From Symbiodinium natans (taxonomy: Eukaryota > Sar > Dinophyceae > Suessiales > Symbiodiniaceae): a DNA stretch of 64,000 nt. Of the stretch, positions 42,701 to 50,739 are shown piece after piece. The stretch is taken from positions 353,876-417,875 of the forward strand of contig CAJNDS010002422.1 of assembly GCA_905221605.1 (NCBI GenBank). Direction: 5' to 3'. Each line of letters begins with the position of its first letter. The first letter of the stretch is position 1. A program made the translations under genes and the position numbers. Under the pieces are notes generated by a model. It ran no database searches. It was not told where the DNA came from and saw nothing but the letters and a program-made list of their open reading frames with translations.

Positions 42701-43903
42701 ATAAACCCTGTAAGCCCCATAAAACCCTAAGAAAACCCGAAGCCCCTGGAAGTTTAGGACTCAAGGACCTTGCCCATTGTGCATTGTGCGGAGGTGCAAT
42801 CTGGATCGGCGTCTTGCCTGCACAGAGTTGGACGGCACGGCGGTCCTCTCTCTCTGGGGCTGATGGCAATATATTGGGGCAAAGCCACAAAAATAAGGAT
42901 CCTGCTATTGGGTACAAGGGCCCCCCTATAAGGGGATTCCGGAAAACCCTGCTTGTAGAATCCTTATGTTTATGTGTTTGTTGGGACCCCGAATATACGG
43001 TTTAGGGTTTCAGGGTGAATTATAGGATCGGAATAACAACGAATAGGATTTCCCTTATGGTCCCTATATAGCTACACTAAAAAACACCTCCCGGAAGCCC
43101 TATTCCAACTACCTACAGTAGGGTTCCAGAGTTCAATCTCAGGATTCAGGGTTTTGGGATGTTTCGGCGTTGCGTGGTTGAGGGGTTCAAGGCTACAGTT
43201 GGCTCACCGTGATTTCAGGGGACAAGTCCCTTTGCGCAGCAGGTTGGGACCCAGCTAGAGTAGGCCCTTAGTCCCGTTTGTTGGGTTTAGGTTCCCTTAC
43301 AACCTAAAAGGGTACCCTAGTATTCCCAGGTTACTCCCGGTCTAGCAGTGTGTTGTTAGGGTTGCGGACTTGCAGGCAACGGTCGTTATATGTAGACCTC
43401 GCCAGAACACGGCGGCAACAGAGTTGTCTGCTGCTGCAGCAGTTCAAAGACGTTTTGCCTTCCCCTGTTGGGCACTGCGGGGAGCTCATCCCCAAATTGC
43501 AGATTCGACAGAAGACGCCACCAAACTCTAGCTGCCAGCAGAATCTCAGAAGTGCCAGCTTGTGCATACATCTGCTCAGGTGGCGATTCTGCACATGCCG
43601 CAGAGGGGCTTCAGGCAGCACACTTACGAGGCCCATTCAAAAGAAGATCTCATCCCCAAAATCCCCGCCTGAGCCTGACGGAACTCCGACAACCCCAAAC
43701 ACCCCCAAACATCCAAAGTACCTTAAACCACTTAAACCCTACAAACCCTATAAACTCCCCAAGTTCCGATTTGGGTGCAGGCCTTGCGCCTCTTTCTGCA
43801 GGGCCTGGCGCAGCGAGAGCTGCGGGCCGTGACCCTCAGCCAGCTCGCCGACACTGCGCGAACGGGGCGCAAGCCAGCGAGGAAACAGAGGTTTAGGATT
43901 TAG
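30800..43903 (+). CDS. Polysaccharide deacetylase-like protein (NodB homology), 13 exons
   Basis: Family of metal-dependent N- or O-deacetylases acting on chitin-like or other glycans. Exons: 30800-30877, 32788-32893, 33178-33209, 33772-33845, 34881-34923, 35200-35256, 38106-38177, 38690-38704, 41747-41773, 42512-42577, 42794-42808, 43580-43630, 43781-43903. They sum to 759 nt, 252 residues plus stop, all phases consistent. Residues 1-26 look like a signal anchor (RRRGACLAAIFVWATTQ). NodB motifs occur in order: ALTIDDG (52-58), GHELANH (102-108), WFRAPQAG (145-152), DCYADDWAIPDP (169-180), VAILHMP (196-202). Ten introns use GC or GT donors; introns 5 and 6 use GA. Introns carry telomere-like arrays; introns 6 and 8 each contain a complete gene. 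Least certain are the 15-nt exon at 38690 and the exon 1-2 link. Confidence 0.78.
30878..32787 (+). other. Intron 1 of the deacetylase gene
   Basis: 1.9 kb, GC-AG. Contains TTTAGGG (30880-30975), CCCAAAA/CCCTCAA variants (31200-31300) and otherwise unique sequence. A minus-strand open frame at 30957-31163 (LHHVAHEQHLHLMGREGG, TYLDIYPPGCYRGW) looks protein-like but is unassigned. Frames at 31581-31793 and 32291-32509 are not convincing. Confidence 0.5.
33490..33690 (+). repeat. CCCCTAAA array in deacetylase intron 3
   Basis: CCCCTAAA/CCCCCAAA/CCCCCTAAA units, followed by a partial family F element (33700-33760) just before exon 4. Confidence 0.9.
33846..34880 (+). other. Intron 4 of the deacetylase gene
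   Basis: GC-AG, 1035 bp. Holds a perfect CCCTAAA array (34093-34182), a CCCTGAA/CCCGGAA/CCCTAAA mixed array (34697-34820) and short TTTAGGG (34297-34325). No coding segment identified. Confidence 0.6.
34924..35199 (+). repeat. TTTAGGG-filled GA-AG intron of the deacetylase gene
   Basis: Intron 5: about 190 of 276 bp are TTTAGGG (34976-35164). The direct repeat AGGAC flanks it (34922-34926 and 35198-35202), and the donor is GA. Confidence 0.7.
35687..37312 (+). CDS. Elongation factor-like GTPase (EFL), divergent, two introner introns
   Basis: EFL is the EF-1alpha relative that delivers aminoacyl-tRNA to ribosomes in many algae, including dinoflagellates. Exons 35687-36470, 36588-36698 and 36798-37312 sum to 1410 nt, 469 residues. 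G-motifs: GHVDSGKT (12-19), DTPGHRD (84-90), NKMD (152-155). EFL rather than EF-1alpha is indicated by MPWWTGQDVK and by the C-terminal segment GLRRRPQTGDLMM...ILSGRSQITAGYIP...DGNMPVMIGKV. Splicing gives TYRIAGVGDVVLGRLESG and DCFCTAASIEMHHEK, the conserved domain II joins. Intron 1 is 117 nt without stops, so an unspliced frame reads through it; intron 2 is 99 nt. The start matches the family N-terminus KEHLSLVICGHVD. Substitutions in normally invariant stretches suggest a paralogue. It lies inside deacetylase intron 6. Confidence 0.9.
36471..36587 (+). mobile_element. Family A introner, EFL intron 1, target duplication GCAT
   Basis: GCAT at 36471-36474 and 36588-36591 flanks inverted ends ATTGGTAGCCCAGTGGTACC and GGTTACTGGGCTACCAAG. 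The left GCAT copy provides the GC donor and the element end CCAAG provides the acceptor. Confidence 0.92.
36699..36797 (+). mobile_element. Family B introner, EFL intron 2, target duplication GCTTC
   Basis: GCTTC at 36699-36703 and 36798-36802. Ends TATATCCCCCTTGG and CTAAGGGGAGCATAG are imperfect inverted repeats. The core CATAAAACCC...CATTCTTTTTTTGAAGGTT matches the copy at 47805-47906. Intron reads GC...AG. Confidence 0.9.
37497..37612. mobile_element. Family K element, degenerate
   Basis: ATGCTCATTTCTCAAGACTA CGGTCCCTTTTGGG resembles the left ends of the K copies at 49855-49970 and 60465-60560. Confidence 0.5.
38328..38632 (+). repeat. Longest CCCTAAA array in the window
   Basis: About 43 units over 305 bp, nearly perfect, in intron 7 of the deacetylase gene (38178-38689, GT-AG). 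Confidence 0.97.
39101..41013 (+). CDS. Ubiquitin-like plus RCC1-like repeat protein, nested in deacetylase intron 8
   Basis: Exons 39101-40406, 40698-40807 and 40936-41013 sum to 1494 nt, 497 residues in frame. Residues 1-73 look ubiquitin-like (MSISVTVAFLSGQAMPVVVR ... GKLLHDDGKL...GAVVTATVHG). Then follow ten repeats of about 50 residues of the form FAAIRxDGxVVxWGxxxxGGDSSxVQxQL, related to RCC1/HERC-type propellers and common in dinoflagellates; partners unknown. Splicing restores GGDSSMVQGQL and WGNPEDGGDTSLVQEEL, the repeat consensus at both joins. Intron 1 (40407-40697, GC-AG, flanked by GCAGC) is built of two MITE/introner families; intron 2 (40808-40935, GC-AG) is telomere-like. The ATG at 39101 opens the ubiquitin-like fold; an upstream in-frame extension adds no domain. 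Confidence 0.86.
40407..40697 (+). mobile_element. Composite introner (families C + D), target duplication GCAGC
   Basis: GCAGC at 40407-40411 and 40698-40702. The left portion is family C (GCAGTAGAGTAGGCAAC ... GAGGATACTGGACAACGAAG, to about 40512). The right portion is family D with inverted ends CTTGGAGGTCCATGGTACC (40578) and ACGAACCTCCAAG (40693). Confidence 0.8.
40808..40935 (+). repeat. Telomere-like intron of the RCC1-like gene
   Basis: GC-AG intron of 128 bp made of TTTAGGG/TTGAGGG variants. Splicing restores the repeat WGNPEDGGD. Confidence 0.8.
41040..41746 (+). repeat. CCCTAAA array and CCCCCTAAA 9-mer tract
   Basis: Perfect CCCTAAA (41040-41105), then unique sequence, then C-rich CCCCCTAAA units (41345-41660). 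All within intron 8 of the deacetylase gene, downstream of the nested gene. Confidence 0.85.
41774..43579 (+). other. Introns 9-11 of the deacetylase gene with two micro-exons
   Basis: Non-coding apart from exons 42512-42577 and 42794-42808. Contains GGGCTTTGA-type units (41925-41985), CCCTATAAG-type units (42600-42730) and a family H element (43020-43125). A protein-like open frame at 43350-43570 is unassigned. Confidence 0.55.
43020..43125. mobile_element. Family H element
   Basis: Core GGATTTCCCTTATGGTCCCTA and end AAGCCCTATTCCAACTACC match family H, here degenerate. Confidence 0.5.
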
Positions 43904-46110
43904 GGTTGAGGGTTGAGGCTTGAGGGTTTAGGGAGGCTTTCCGTGGGCCCGGGAAGGGAATCACGGCAAGGCAGGCTTTGTAGTTGTGTCTACTGCATGG
44001 GTTTAGGCCCCGGGTCCTTCCCCCCTAAGATCAGGAACTGTTCTTAAGCAATACTCTTTGCAGAGAATACAGGGTTCAGGGTTCAGGGTTTAGGGTTTAG
44101 GGGTTAGGGTTTAGGGTTTAGGGTTGAGGGTTGAGGGTTTAGGTTTTAGGGTTTAGGGTTTAGGGAGCTTTGCGACCGGGTGGTTTGCTGGCTCAGACGA
44201 GGTTCCAGACACATCACCTGGAATGCAGGGAGTGAAGGGTTCAGGGTTTCAGGGTTTAGGCGTTTCAGGGGTTGAGGGCTTGGGGTTTACGTTGGATCCG
44301 GGTTCAGGGACTTGACCTAAACCGTGATCCCTAAACCCGAAACCCTAAACCCTACACCCTAAACCCTAAACCCTAAGCCCTAAGCCCTAAACCCTAAACC
44401 CTAAACCCTAAACCCTAAACTCTCCCAGCCCTGGCACCTCAGGTTCAGGAGGTGTTACCCACATTTCCATACTGTTCCGGATGCAAAGGCTGCCTTGGGG
44501 TGTGTAGGGTTTGTGTGGGAACCCTAAACCCTAAGCCCTAAACCCTAAACCCCAAACCCCAAACCCTAAACCCTGAGACCCTATACAAACCCTAGACCCT
44601 AGACCCTAAACCCTAAACCCTAAACCCTAACCCTAAACCCCAAACCCCAAACCCCAAACCCCAAACCCCAAACCCCAAACCCCAAACCCCAAACCCCAAA
44701 CCTTAACCCTGAGACCCTATATAAACCCTAGACCCTAGACCCTAGACTCTAGACCCTAGACCCTAGACCCTAGACCCTAACCCCTAAACCCTAAACCCTA
44801 AACCCTAAGCCCTAACCCCTAAAGCCCTAAACCCTATCAATGGCACGGGGGCTCAAAGGCTTAGAGGCCTGAAGCTTCCTCTGCAAGCGCTGTGGGGCCA
44901 TCATGAAGGCGGTGGTGACCTCGACCCTGTGCGGCAGAGATGGCAACTTATTGTTGAGGTTTAGGGTTTAGGGTTTAGGGTTTAGGGTTTAGGGCTTGGG
45001 GTTGAGGGTTTAGCGTTTAGGGTTAGAAGTTAGTTCTCATTTTAGGGTTTAGGGCTTAGGAGGCTTCGAGGCTACTCGGGGTTGCGCCTTCCCAAAGTGT
45101 CCCCAGGCTCGAAGCCCAGGTTGTTACACACCTTTCAGCCTCGCCGACCAAATCTGGTCTGCTTGTTCCTGAAACTCTGAAACCCTGACTAGGTCCAGCA
45201 GGGTGTCGCTCGGCAAAGCGTGTGGCCAAAAACTTAGGATCCTCAACCCACAGCCCCAGGCTAGGCTGCACCCTTAGGGTTGTGGGCTGATAGGGTTGAG
45301 GTTTTAACCCCCAAAACCATCAGCCGTCAAACCCAAAGACGAGGCCAAAAAGCATTTGCCCCAAGCTTGACTAGCGAGCTACTGTACTGCTGCGGTTTAG
45401 GGTTCTGCCCCAAGTCAGGAGGATCAGGCCGATGCACTCGTGCATGTGCGCGCGTACGCGAAAGTTCCGTGGGCAACGACTTCGCACTTAGACCCTAAGC
45501 CCGAAATCTTTTTCTGGGGGGTTTTGGGCTCTAAGTGTTGAAGTTACGAAATGGGTCTGAGGGCTTCTCAGGCAGAAGCTATCCCAAGGCTGGGGTGCGG
45601 GTTTGCAATGGGTCTCTACCTAGGCCACAAAGCCTCATGGTCCCTAAACCCTGAAACCTAAACCCTAAACCCTAATCCCTAATCCCTAAACCCTAAACCC
45701 TAAACCCTAAACCCTAAGCCCTAAACCCTAAACCCTAAACCCTAAACCCTAAACCTTAAACCCTAAACCCTAAACCCTAAGCCCTAAACCCTAAACCCTA
45801 ATCCCTAGACTGCGCCCAAGGATTGGCTTCCTCTTCGCCCTGCTAGCTGCCTCCTTCCTCTGCTGGCCACAGCAGCCGCGACGACTTTTGCTGATTGGCC
45901 AGCATTTTTTAGGGTTTAGGGTTTAGGGTTCCAATCCAACACTCAGATTTAGGGTTTCGGGTTTAGGGCTTCGGGTCGTTTAGGGTTGAGGAGAACAACC
46001 GAACCAGGTAGAGATGCTCGTAGTTAGGTTCGTATCAAGATCACCAGGTAAAGCTGACTTCCGAATTCAGACCCGCAGTCTGGTTGGTGTTACGAAAAGC
46101 ATGGCAAACC
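43904..46110. repeat. Telomere-variant tract
   Basis: TTTAGGG (44085-44165), CCCTAAA (44330-44420), a homogenised CCCCAAA array (44636-44702), a homogenised CCCTAGA array (44725-44782), TTTAGGG (44955-45050) and CCCTAAA (45640-45812). An exon-like island at 44895-44958 reads CKRCGAIMKAVVTSTLCGRD. A minus-strand frame at 45056-45271 is unassigned. Confidence 0.8.
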
Positions 46111-46320
46111 GCCGCATGTGCGTGCTTGTGTGTGTGTCTCCAGATTTTTCTCGAGCGTTCCGTGTCCGATGGTGACAGAGTTATTGGAGAGCTTCGCGGT
46201 TTTCATTGTGCTTAGTTTCAAAAAGTCCAAGTTTCATTGGGCAACGGCACGGCACCGTGTTGACTTTCTGGGTGGCTCTGCTGATGACCACTCTAGAATC
46301 TATGGCTGCCCTAGGGTCTA

Positions 46321-46443
46321 AGCCTCTAATCCCCTCCCCCTAATATTAAACCCCCCCACAATACTATAATATAGCTATGATTGAGAGTATTTAGTATTAG
46401 AGGGTAAGGGGGGCTTAATATTAGGGGGAGGGGATTCAGCCTC
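46321..46443. mobile_element. MITE with 30-bp inverted ends and 6-bp target duplication
   Basis: AGCCTC at 46321-46326 and 46438-46443. Inverted ends TCCCCTCCCCCTAATATTAA and TTAATATTAGGGGGAGGGGA, plus flanking matches. Core is AT-rich. It interrupts an open frame (46160-46318, FKKSKFHWATARHRVDFLGG). Confidence 0.9.
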
Positions 46444-47770
46444 CAAGCCATTGGCCCTACTCCAGACTTTCTTGGCATTGGCTCCTCTTTGTTGTTCTCG
46501 AGTGCATCGCGGCTCTCTGTGGCCAAAGTTGTCATTCTACCTTCGCATGACGGTGTTGGTTTTAACTGTCGACTGCTGGCACTCTGACCTCCCTCTTCGT
46601 TGTTCCGCACCCTCTGACTCTACGCGGATTTACAAGATAAACCCTAAACCCTAAAACCGGATGCTGCAACAGGTCTTTGTCGCTTTCATGGACCACCTAT
46701 GGCCAGGATGCCGGTTGGGCATCCTGGTCATCAGAGCACCCAGAGGAGCAGTTTAGCAGGCATCGGCGCTCGGGCGCCAGCGGATATGGGAACCTGGATT
46801 CAGCGGTTTAGGGTTTAGGGCTTAGGGTTTAAGGTTTAAGGTTTAGGGTTTAGGGCCGTTTAGGGTTTAGGGTTCAAAGTGTAGAGTGTAGGGTGTAAGG
46901 GATGGAGGAAGGGGCGTCCGATGCAACAGCGGGCTTGGAAGGAGCTTGACCTTGGGGAAGCCGGAGCCCACCGTACGCTTTTCTCTACAACTGACTTCCC
47001 TTATGCCCTCAAACCCTTTTACCCTGAAACCCCCCTTAAACCCGTATACCCCTAAACCCGTCAACCCTTGCACCCCTGTAAACCCTCAAGCCCCTTAAAA
47101 AACCCGAACTCCCTACACAAACCTTCACTTTGCAGGCCTGAAGCCCTTAAAACCCATAAGCCCTCAAACCTCTAGATCCTAATTTCCCCCTATGGCAAAC
47201 TTCACTGTGCAGGTGGATGGCCAATGCAGGCTTTGCGACAACTGCAGAGCAGGGCCCTGCATTCTTCCGCGATCCTACGCAGCACAGCCGAGGGACTTTC
47301 GGGCTTTCGGGGGATCTAAAGGTCCATCCCTAGATCCCAAACCCTGAGCCCTCAACCCTACGACCTAAGCCCTAAACCACTAAAAAAAGTTGGGAAACAA
47401 CTGAGGGTTCCTTCTTCGGAAATCTCAAAGGGTGACTTGTGGGTTTGTGAGGAATTCTAGGTTGAGTTTGGCAATGGATCTTTTGACCAACGAGCATATT
47501 ACACCAATGTCACATTTCTGCAAATTCACCTTGCGACGTTGCGGCCAGCACGGGAGCCTAAATGCCAATGCTATCCCCTGATACTCCCGTGTATACGCAG
47601 AATATGCACGAACCAAGATGCTCAGTCTACTTAAAAGGGCGCATCAGCAGCCTGACGTGAGTAGAGTGGCAGACAAGATGGGCTGAAGTGCCCGGTTTGA
47701 TCCCCATGCCGACATCCTAAAAACGTGCCGAAGCCATTCGTTTCAAGTCATGGTTTCCCGCCGCCCCGGC
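46444..47770. other. Interval with islands but no assignable gene
   Basis: An island at 46660-46755 reads MLQQVFVAFMDHLWPGCRLG, ILVIRAPRGAV, stop. TTTAGGG variants at 46800-46875; CCCT-rich decayed sequence at 47000-47110 and 47330-47390. A minus-strand frame near 47425-47616 is unconvincing. Confidence 0.4.
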
Positions 47771-47771
47771 C

Positions 47772-48781
47772 ATGTGCTCAACATTTCCAGAAGTTGCTGT
47801 GCCTATATCCCCCCTTCAGAATTCTTCTTTATTTTCGTTTTTCATAAAACCCAGGAGGATATGAAGAACATTATTTTTTTTTGTAAGGTTCCAAGGGGGG
47901 GTAGAGGTGCCTCCTCCTGCGCAGCCCCACCTGGGGCGCTTCGACTCCTTGGAGGTGCCAGAGCAGCCGGAAGTGAGTGTTGAGGACTCGGCACCGACCT
48001 GGGAGGAAGAGCCACGCAAGGGCAGCAACCTCGTAGTAGAGTAGGTAGCCTTTAACCTTTTTGGGGTAGTAGAATCCCCTTAGAATCCCAAAGGTTTAAG
48101 CTTTAGTTCCCCCAGGTTACTGGACAAATAAGGTAAAGGCACGAGCCCGCGGCGCACGTCCATACGGCAGCAGCAACAGAGCGTCTTGAACGAGTTCTAC
48201 AGTCGGTATGGGTTCAGGAGTGCGGACAGTCCCCGAGTTCTGAAGTCTTCGTGCTTTGCTTTGTGCAGCCGGACGGAAGGAACGGTTTATCCCATCCACG
48301 TGGCAGCTCGTTTGGGCAACGCTGAACTCCTCAGGCTTCTTCTCAAAGATGGTGCAGACCCGAAGCGCAAAACCGGAAAGGGCCTCACGGCAGAGAGAAT
48401 CGCCAGAGATGTGGATCAGAATGGCTCGCACAAAGATGTTTTGCATCTCCTCTTCTGCAACCTGGCAGCTGAGTGGTACCCCTTTTGCCCTTTTTTGGGT
48501 TATGGTTGTCCCCTTTGCAAAGTACCTAGCACCAAAAAGGGTACTGTAACCCTAAACCCTAAACCCTAAACCCTAAACCCTAAACCCTAAACCCTAAACC
48601 CTAAACCCTAAACCCTAAACCCTAAACCCTAAACCCTAAACCCTAAACCCTAAACCCTAAACCCTAAACCCTAAGCAGGGTACCCTCATTAAAAAGACGG
48701 CTACTTTGCTACCAAGGCAAGGTGGTCAACCTAAGGGATGCCCTCCGCCTCATGTCCAGTGAAAGCTCCACTAGGGTTTGA
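47772..48781 (+). CDS. Ankyrin-repeat protein with three introner introns
   Basis: Exons 47772-47798, 47907-48021, 48133-48456 and 48717-48781 sum to 531 nt, 176 residues, phases 0/1/1. The N-terminal half is acidic, then basic and Gln-rich (EEEPRKGKGTSPRRTSIRQQ). Residues of exon 3 give ankyrin repeats: TVYPIHVAARLGNAELLRLL, LKDGADPKRKTGKGLTAERI, with the dinoflagellate-typical tail ARDVDQNGSHKDVLHLLF. Exon 4 supplies CKVVNLRDALRLMSSESS and the stop. Ankyrin repeats bind proteins; the partner is unknown. Each intron belongs to a different element family (B, C, A). The start codon is the first Met in frame; a longer 5' exon is possible. The frame reading through the third intron into CCCTAAA repeats is an artefact. 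Confidence 0.8.
47799..47906 (+). mobile_element. Family B introner, target duplication GTGCCT
   Basis: GTGCCT at 47799-47804 and 47907-47912 gives a GT...AG intron. Ends ATATCCCCCCTT and AAGGGGGGGTAGAG. The core CATAAAACCC...TTTTTTTTGTAAGGTTCC is shared with EFL intron 2. Confidence 0.88.
48022..48132 (+). mobile_element. Family C introner
   Basis: GC...AG intron containing GTAGTAGAGTAGGTAGCC at the left and GGTTACTGGACAAATAAG at the right. Same family as 40412-40512 and 58385-58481. The target duplication is not clear-cut here. Confidence 0.75.
48457..48716 (+). mobile_element. Family A introner carrying an internal CCCTAAA array, target duplication GCAA
   Basis: GCAA at 48457-48460 and 48717-48720; ends CCTGGCAGCTGAGTGGTACC and CTACTTTGCTACCAAG. 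The core GGTTATGGTTGTCCCCTTT is family A. An 18-unit CCCTAAA array (48548-48675) sits inside, between two copies of AGGGTAC. Confidence 0.88.
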
Positions 48782-48789
48782 CTTCCCTG

Positions 48790-48965
48790 GGGGCTTTGGT
48801 TTCTTTTTAGGGGACGAGTCATGTTCCCTTCCATGGTCCCTTTTTATATACTAAAATAAGAAAGACGAGCCCCCAAAACCTTATTCTAATTACCCTAAAC
48901 CCTAAACCCTAAACCCTAAACCCTAAATCCTACATTAAGGCCCCTGTTCTAATCATTAGGACCGC
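48790..48965. mobile_element. Family H element with an internal CCCTAAA array
   Basis: CATGGTCCCTTTTTATATA...CCCCCAAAACCTTATTCTAA then about six CCCTAAA units (48892-48932), then ACATTAAGGCCCCTGTTCTA. Intact copies have ATTATTAAGGCCCC at this junction. Confidence 0.65.
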
Positions 48966-49041
48966 TTGTTCACCTCGTGGGAGCCGCGCGGCCCCACGTC
49001 TGGAGTCTCCAAGAGGGCTGTTGTCTTCTTAACTAGATCAG

Positions 49042-49182
49042 AGTTAGGGTTTAGGGTTTAGGGTTTAGGGTTTAGGGTTTAGGGTTTAGGGTTTAGGATT
49101 TAGGGTTTAGGGTTTAGGGTTTAGGGTTTAGGGTTTAGGGTTTAGGGTTTAGGGTTTAGGGTTTAGGGTTTAGGGTTTAGCG
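49042..49182 (+). repeat. TTTAGGG array
   Basis: Twenty units, followed directly by a family E element (49186-49262). Confidence 0.95.
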
Positions 49183-49185
49183 TTT

Positions 49186-49262
49186 GCTTTTGGGGTTATG
49201 GGCTTTCTTATAATATGAACAAAAAGGATCCTTTTTTCTTCCTAGGGGAACCGGGATTAAGT
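49186..49262. mobile_element. Family E element
   Basis: TTTTGGGGTTATGGGCTTTC...AAAAAGGATCCTTTTTTCTT CCTAGGGGAACCGGGATTAAG, nearly the same as the block nested in the D element at 20076-20165. Confidence 0.7.
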
Positions 49263-49625
49263 TAAGCAGGAGTTGTCTTCGAGCCTCCTCACTTGAGGGG
49301 TTTAGGGTTTAGGCTTTAGGGTCTAGGGTTTAGGGTTTAGGGTTTAGGGTTTAGGGTATGAGCTTGGTTTCGCTCCAGATACGTTCGATTTGCAGAGATT
49401 GTGCCACTGTTTGAGGGTGACATGCACCAGGAGCGTGCAGTTTGCCGGGGATGGATCCTGAAAGCGGCCGTAGATACGCGTATTGGGCACTGTGCATGCG
49501 CTTCAAGACACCCGCAAACGGTGATGCATGGACCTTTCAGGGCTGTCAAAAGGCCAATGTTCCTTGTGTTTTTGGGTTTGTCGCAACCTCCAAAGGACCC
49601 CATCGTAGTCAAAGGGTCCATCTTC
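49263..49625. other. TTTAGGG run and ambiguous open segment
   Basis: TTTAGGG to 49357, then 49390-49620 is open in several frames (+: PLFEGDMHQERAVCRGWILK or YAYWALCMRFKTPANGDAWT). I cannot tell which, if any, is coding. Confidence 0.3.
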
Positions 49626-49745
49626 TATAAGGAGGGGCCCCCTTACTATGGTAACTGTACTTAAGGGACTTAAAGCCTAAGTTAGGATCCTTATAACCCA
49701 ATTGAGGGCTCTTATAACTCTACTTATGGGGGCCCCTCCTTGTAG
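49625..49745. mobile_element. Palindromic TIR element
   Basis: ATAAGGAGGGGCCCCCTTAC and TTATGGGGGCCCCTCCTTGT are inverted. The core is r(TTATAA)-rich. Single copy in the window. Confidence 0.65.
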
Positions 49746-49854
49746 GGTCTGGGGGTAGCCGAACAACCCATGTTTGTGCAGCTAAAGGGGCCTGCTGGCT
49801 TCTCACTGATGGAGACAGGTGTCACTCGCTGGTGCCCGGATGTCCGGTTTCCAC

Positions 49855-49970
49855 GTGGTCACTTCTCAAAATTATGGTTCCTTTGTGGGTGCCGTAACTG
49901 TTGGTGGGGCCGCCTTATATTGAAGTAGCCCCAAAAGGGACTCGAATTTAGAGAAGTGATCATGTAAAGC
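49855..49970. mobile_element. Family K MITE
   Basis: TGGTCACTTCTCAAAATTAT and AATTTAGAGAAGTGATCATG are inverted ends. Second good copy at 60465-60560. Confidence 0.75.
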
Positions 49971-49994
49971 AACCTGCTTGTGCTTTACCTCACG

Positions 49995-50260
49995 CCAGAC
50001 ACGCGCGTTTGCAGCCAGAACTCTCTTCGCACACGCCGAGAGCTACCGCTCCCAGAGTTCCGGCATGCCGTCCGTATCAAAGGGGACGTGTCGCTGCACT
50101 TGTGCAGCCAGAACTCATTCGTGCAAATTTGTCAAAAACTTCAGCTCCCAGAGTTCAGGCCTGCCGTCCGAACGAACAGTCCGGGCATGGGCCGCCAGAA
50201 CTCAGCGTATGTCAATATGTCGAAGAGCTTCAGCTGCCAGAGTTCGCCGTACCAGCCCAG
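49995..50260 (+). repeat. Three imperfect ~95-bp direct repeats
   Basis: Each unit has GCAGCCAGAACTC (or GCCGCCAGAACTC), then CAGCTCCCAGAGTTC and GGCCTGCCGTCC-type blocks. CAGAACTC and GAGTTC alternate as inverted motifs. Open in all three + frames, so coding status is unclear. Confidence 0.55.
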
Positions 50261-50324
50261 AAAACTGCACTGTCAGTGGTAGTACGACCGCTGCGCGTCC
50301 TAACACCCCCAAGCCTTGAACCGC

Positions 50325-50620
50325 AAAACCCAAACCCTAAACCCTAAACACCGAAATCCCAAACCCGACCCTAAACCCTCTATCCGAAACCCTACCCTCC
50401 CCCCCCCCCTAGGCCCTACCCTCAATCCTACCCTCTACCCGACCCTAAACACCCCAAACCCCAACCCTTAAACCCCAAACCCTAAACCCCTGACCCTAAA
50501 ACCCGCAAACCCTAAACCCCAAACCCTTAAACCCCAAACCCTAAAACCCCAAACCCTAAAACCCCAAACCCCAAACCCCAAACCCTAAACTCCAAGCCCT
50601 AAACTCCAAACCCTACGCGC
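50325..50620 (+). repeat. Decayed CCCTAAA/CCCCAAA tract
   Basis: Mixed CCCTAAA, CCCCAAA and CCCTACC units. An exon-like island follows (50620-50715: LRLQLAHDKDRLALRLVAFA). Confidence 0.8.
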
Positions 50621-50739
50621 TGCGCCTCCAGCTTGCTCACGACAAGGATCGCTTGGCGCTCCGCCTCGTGGCCTTCGCCGTCGATGTGCTGCCACCTTCA
50701 GTGCTGAAGCTGGGTTGCGTTCCAAACACTTCTACAGCA

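Noticed and set aside
43350-43832. 160-codon frame as a separate gene
   Set aside because: It overlaps deacetylase exon 11 (43580-43630) in another frame, and exon 11 carries the conserved VAILHMP motif.
48186-48569. Ankyrin frame continuing into Asn-Pro-Lys-Pro residues
   Set aside because: These residues come from a CCCTAAA array inside an intron.
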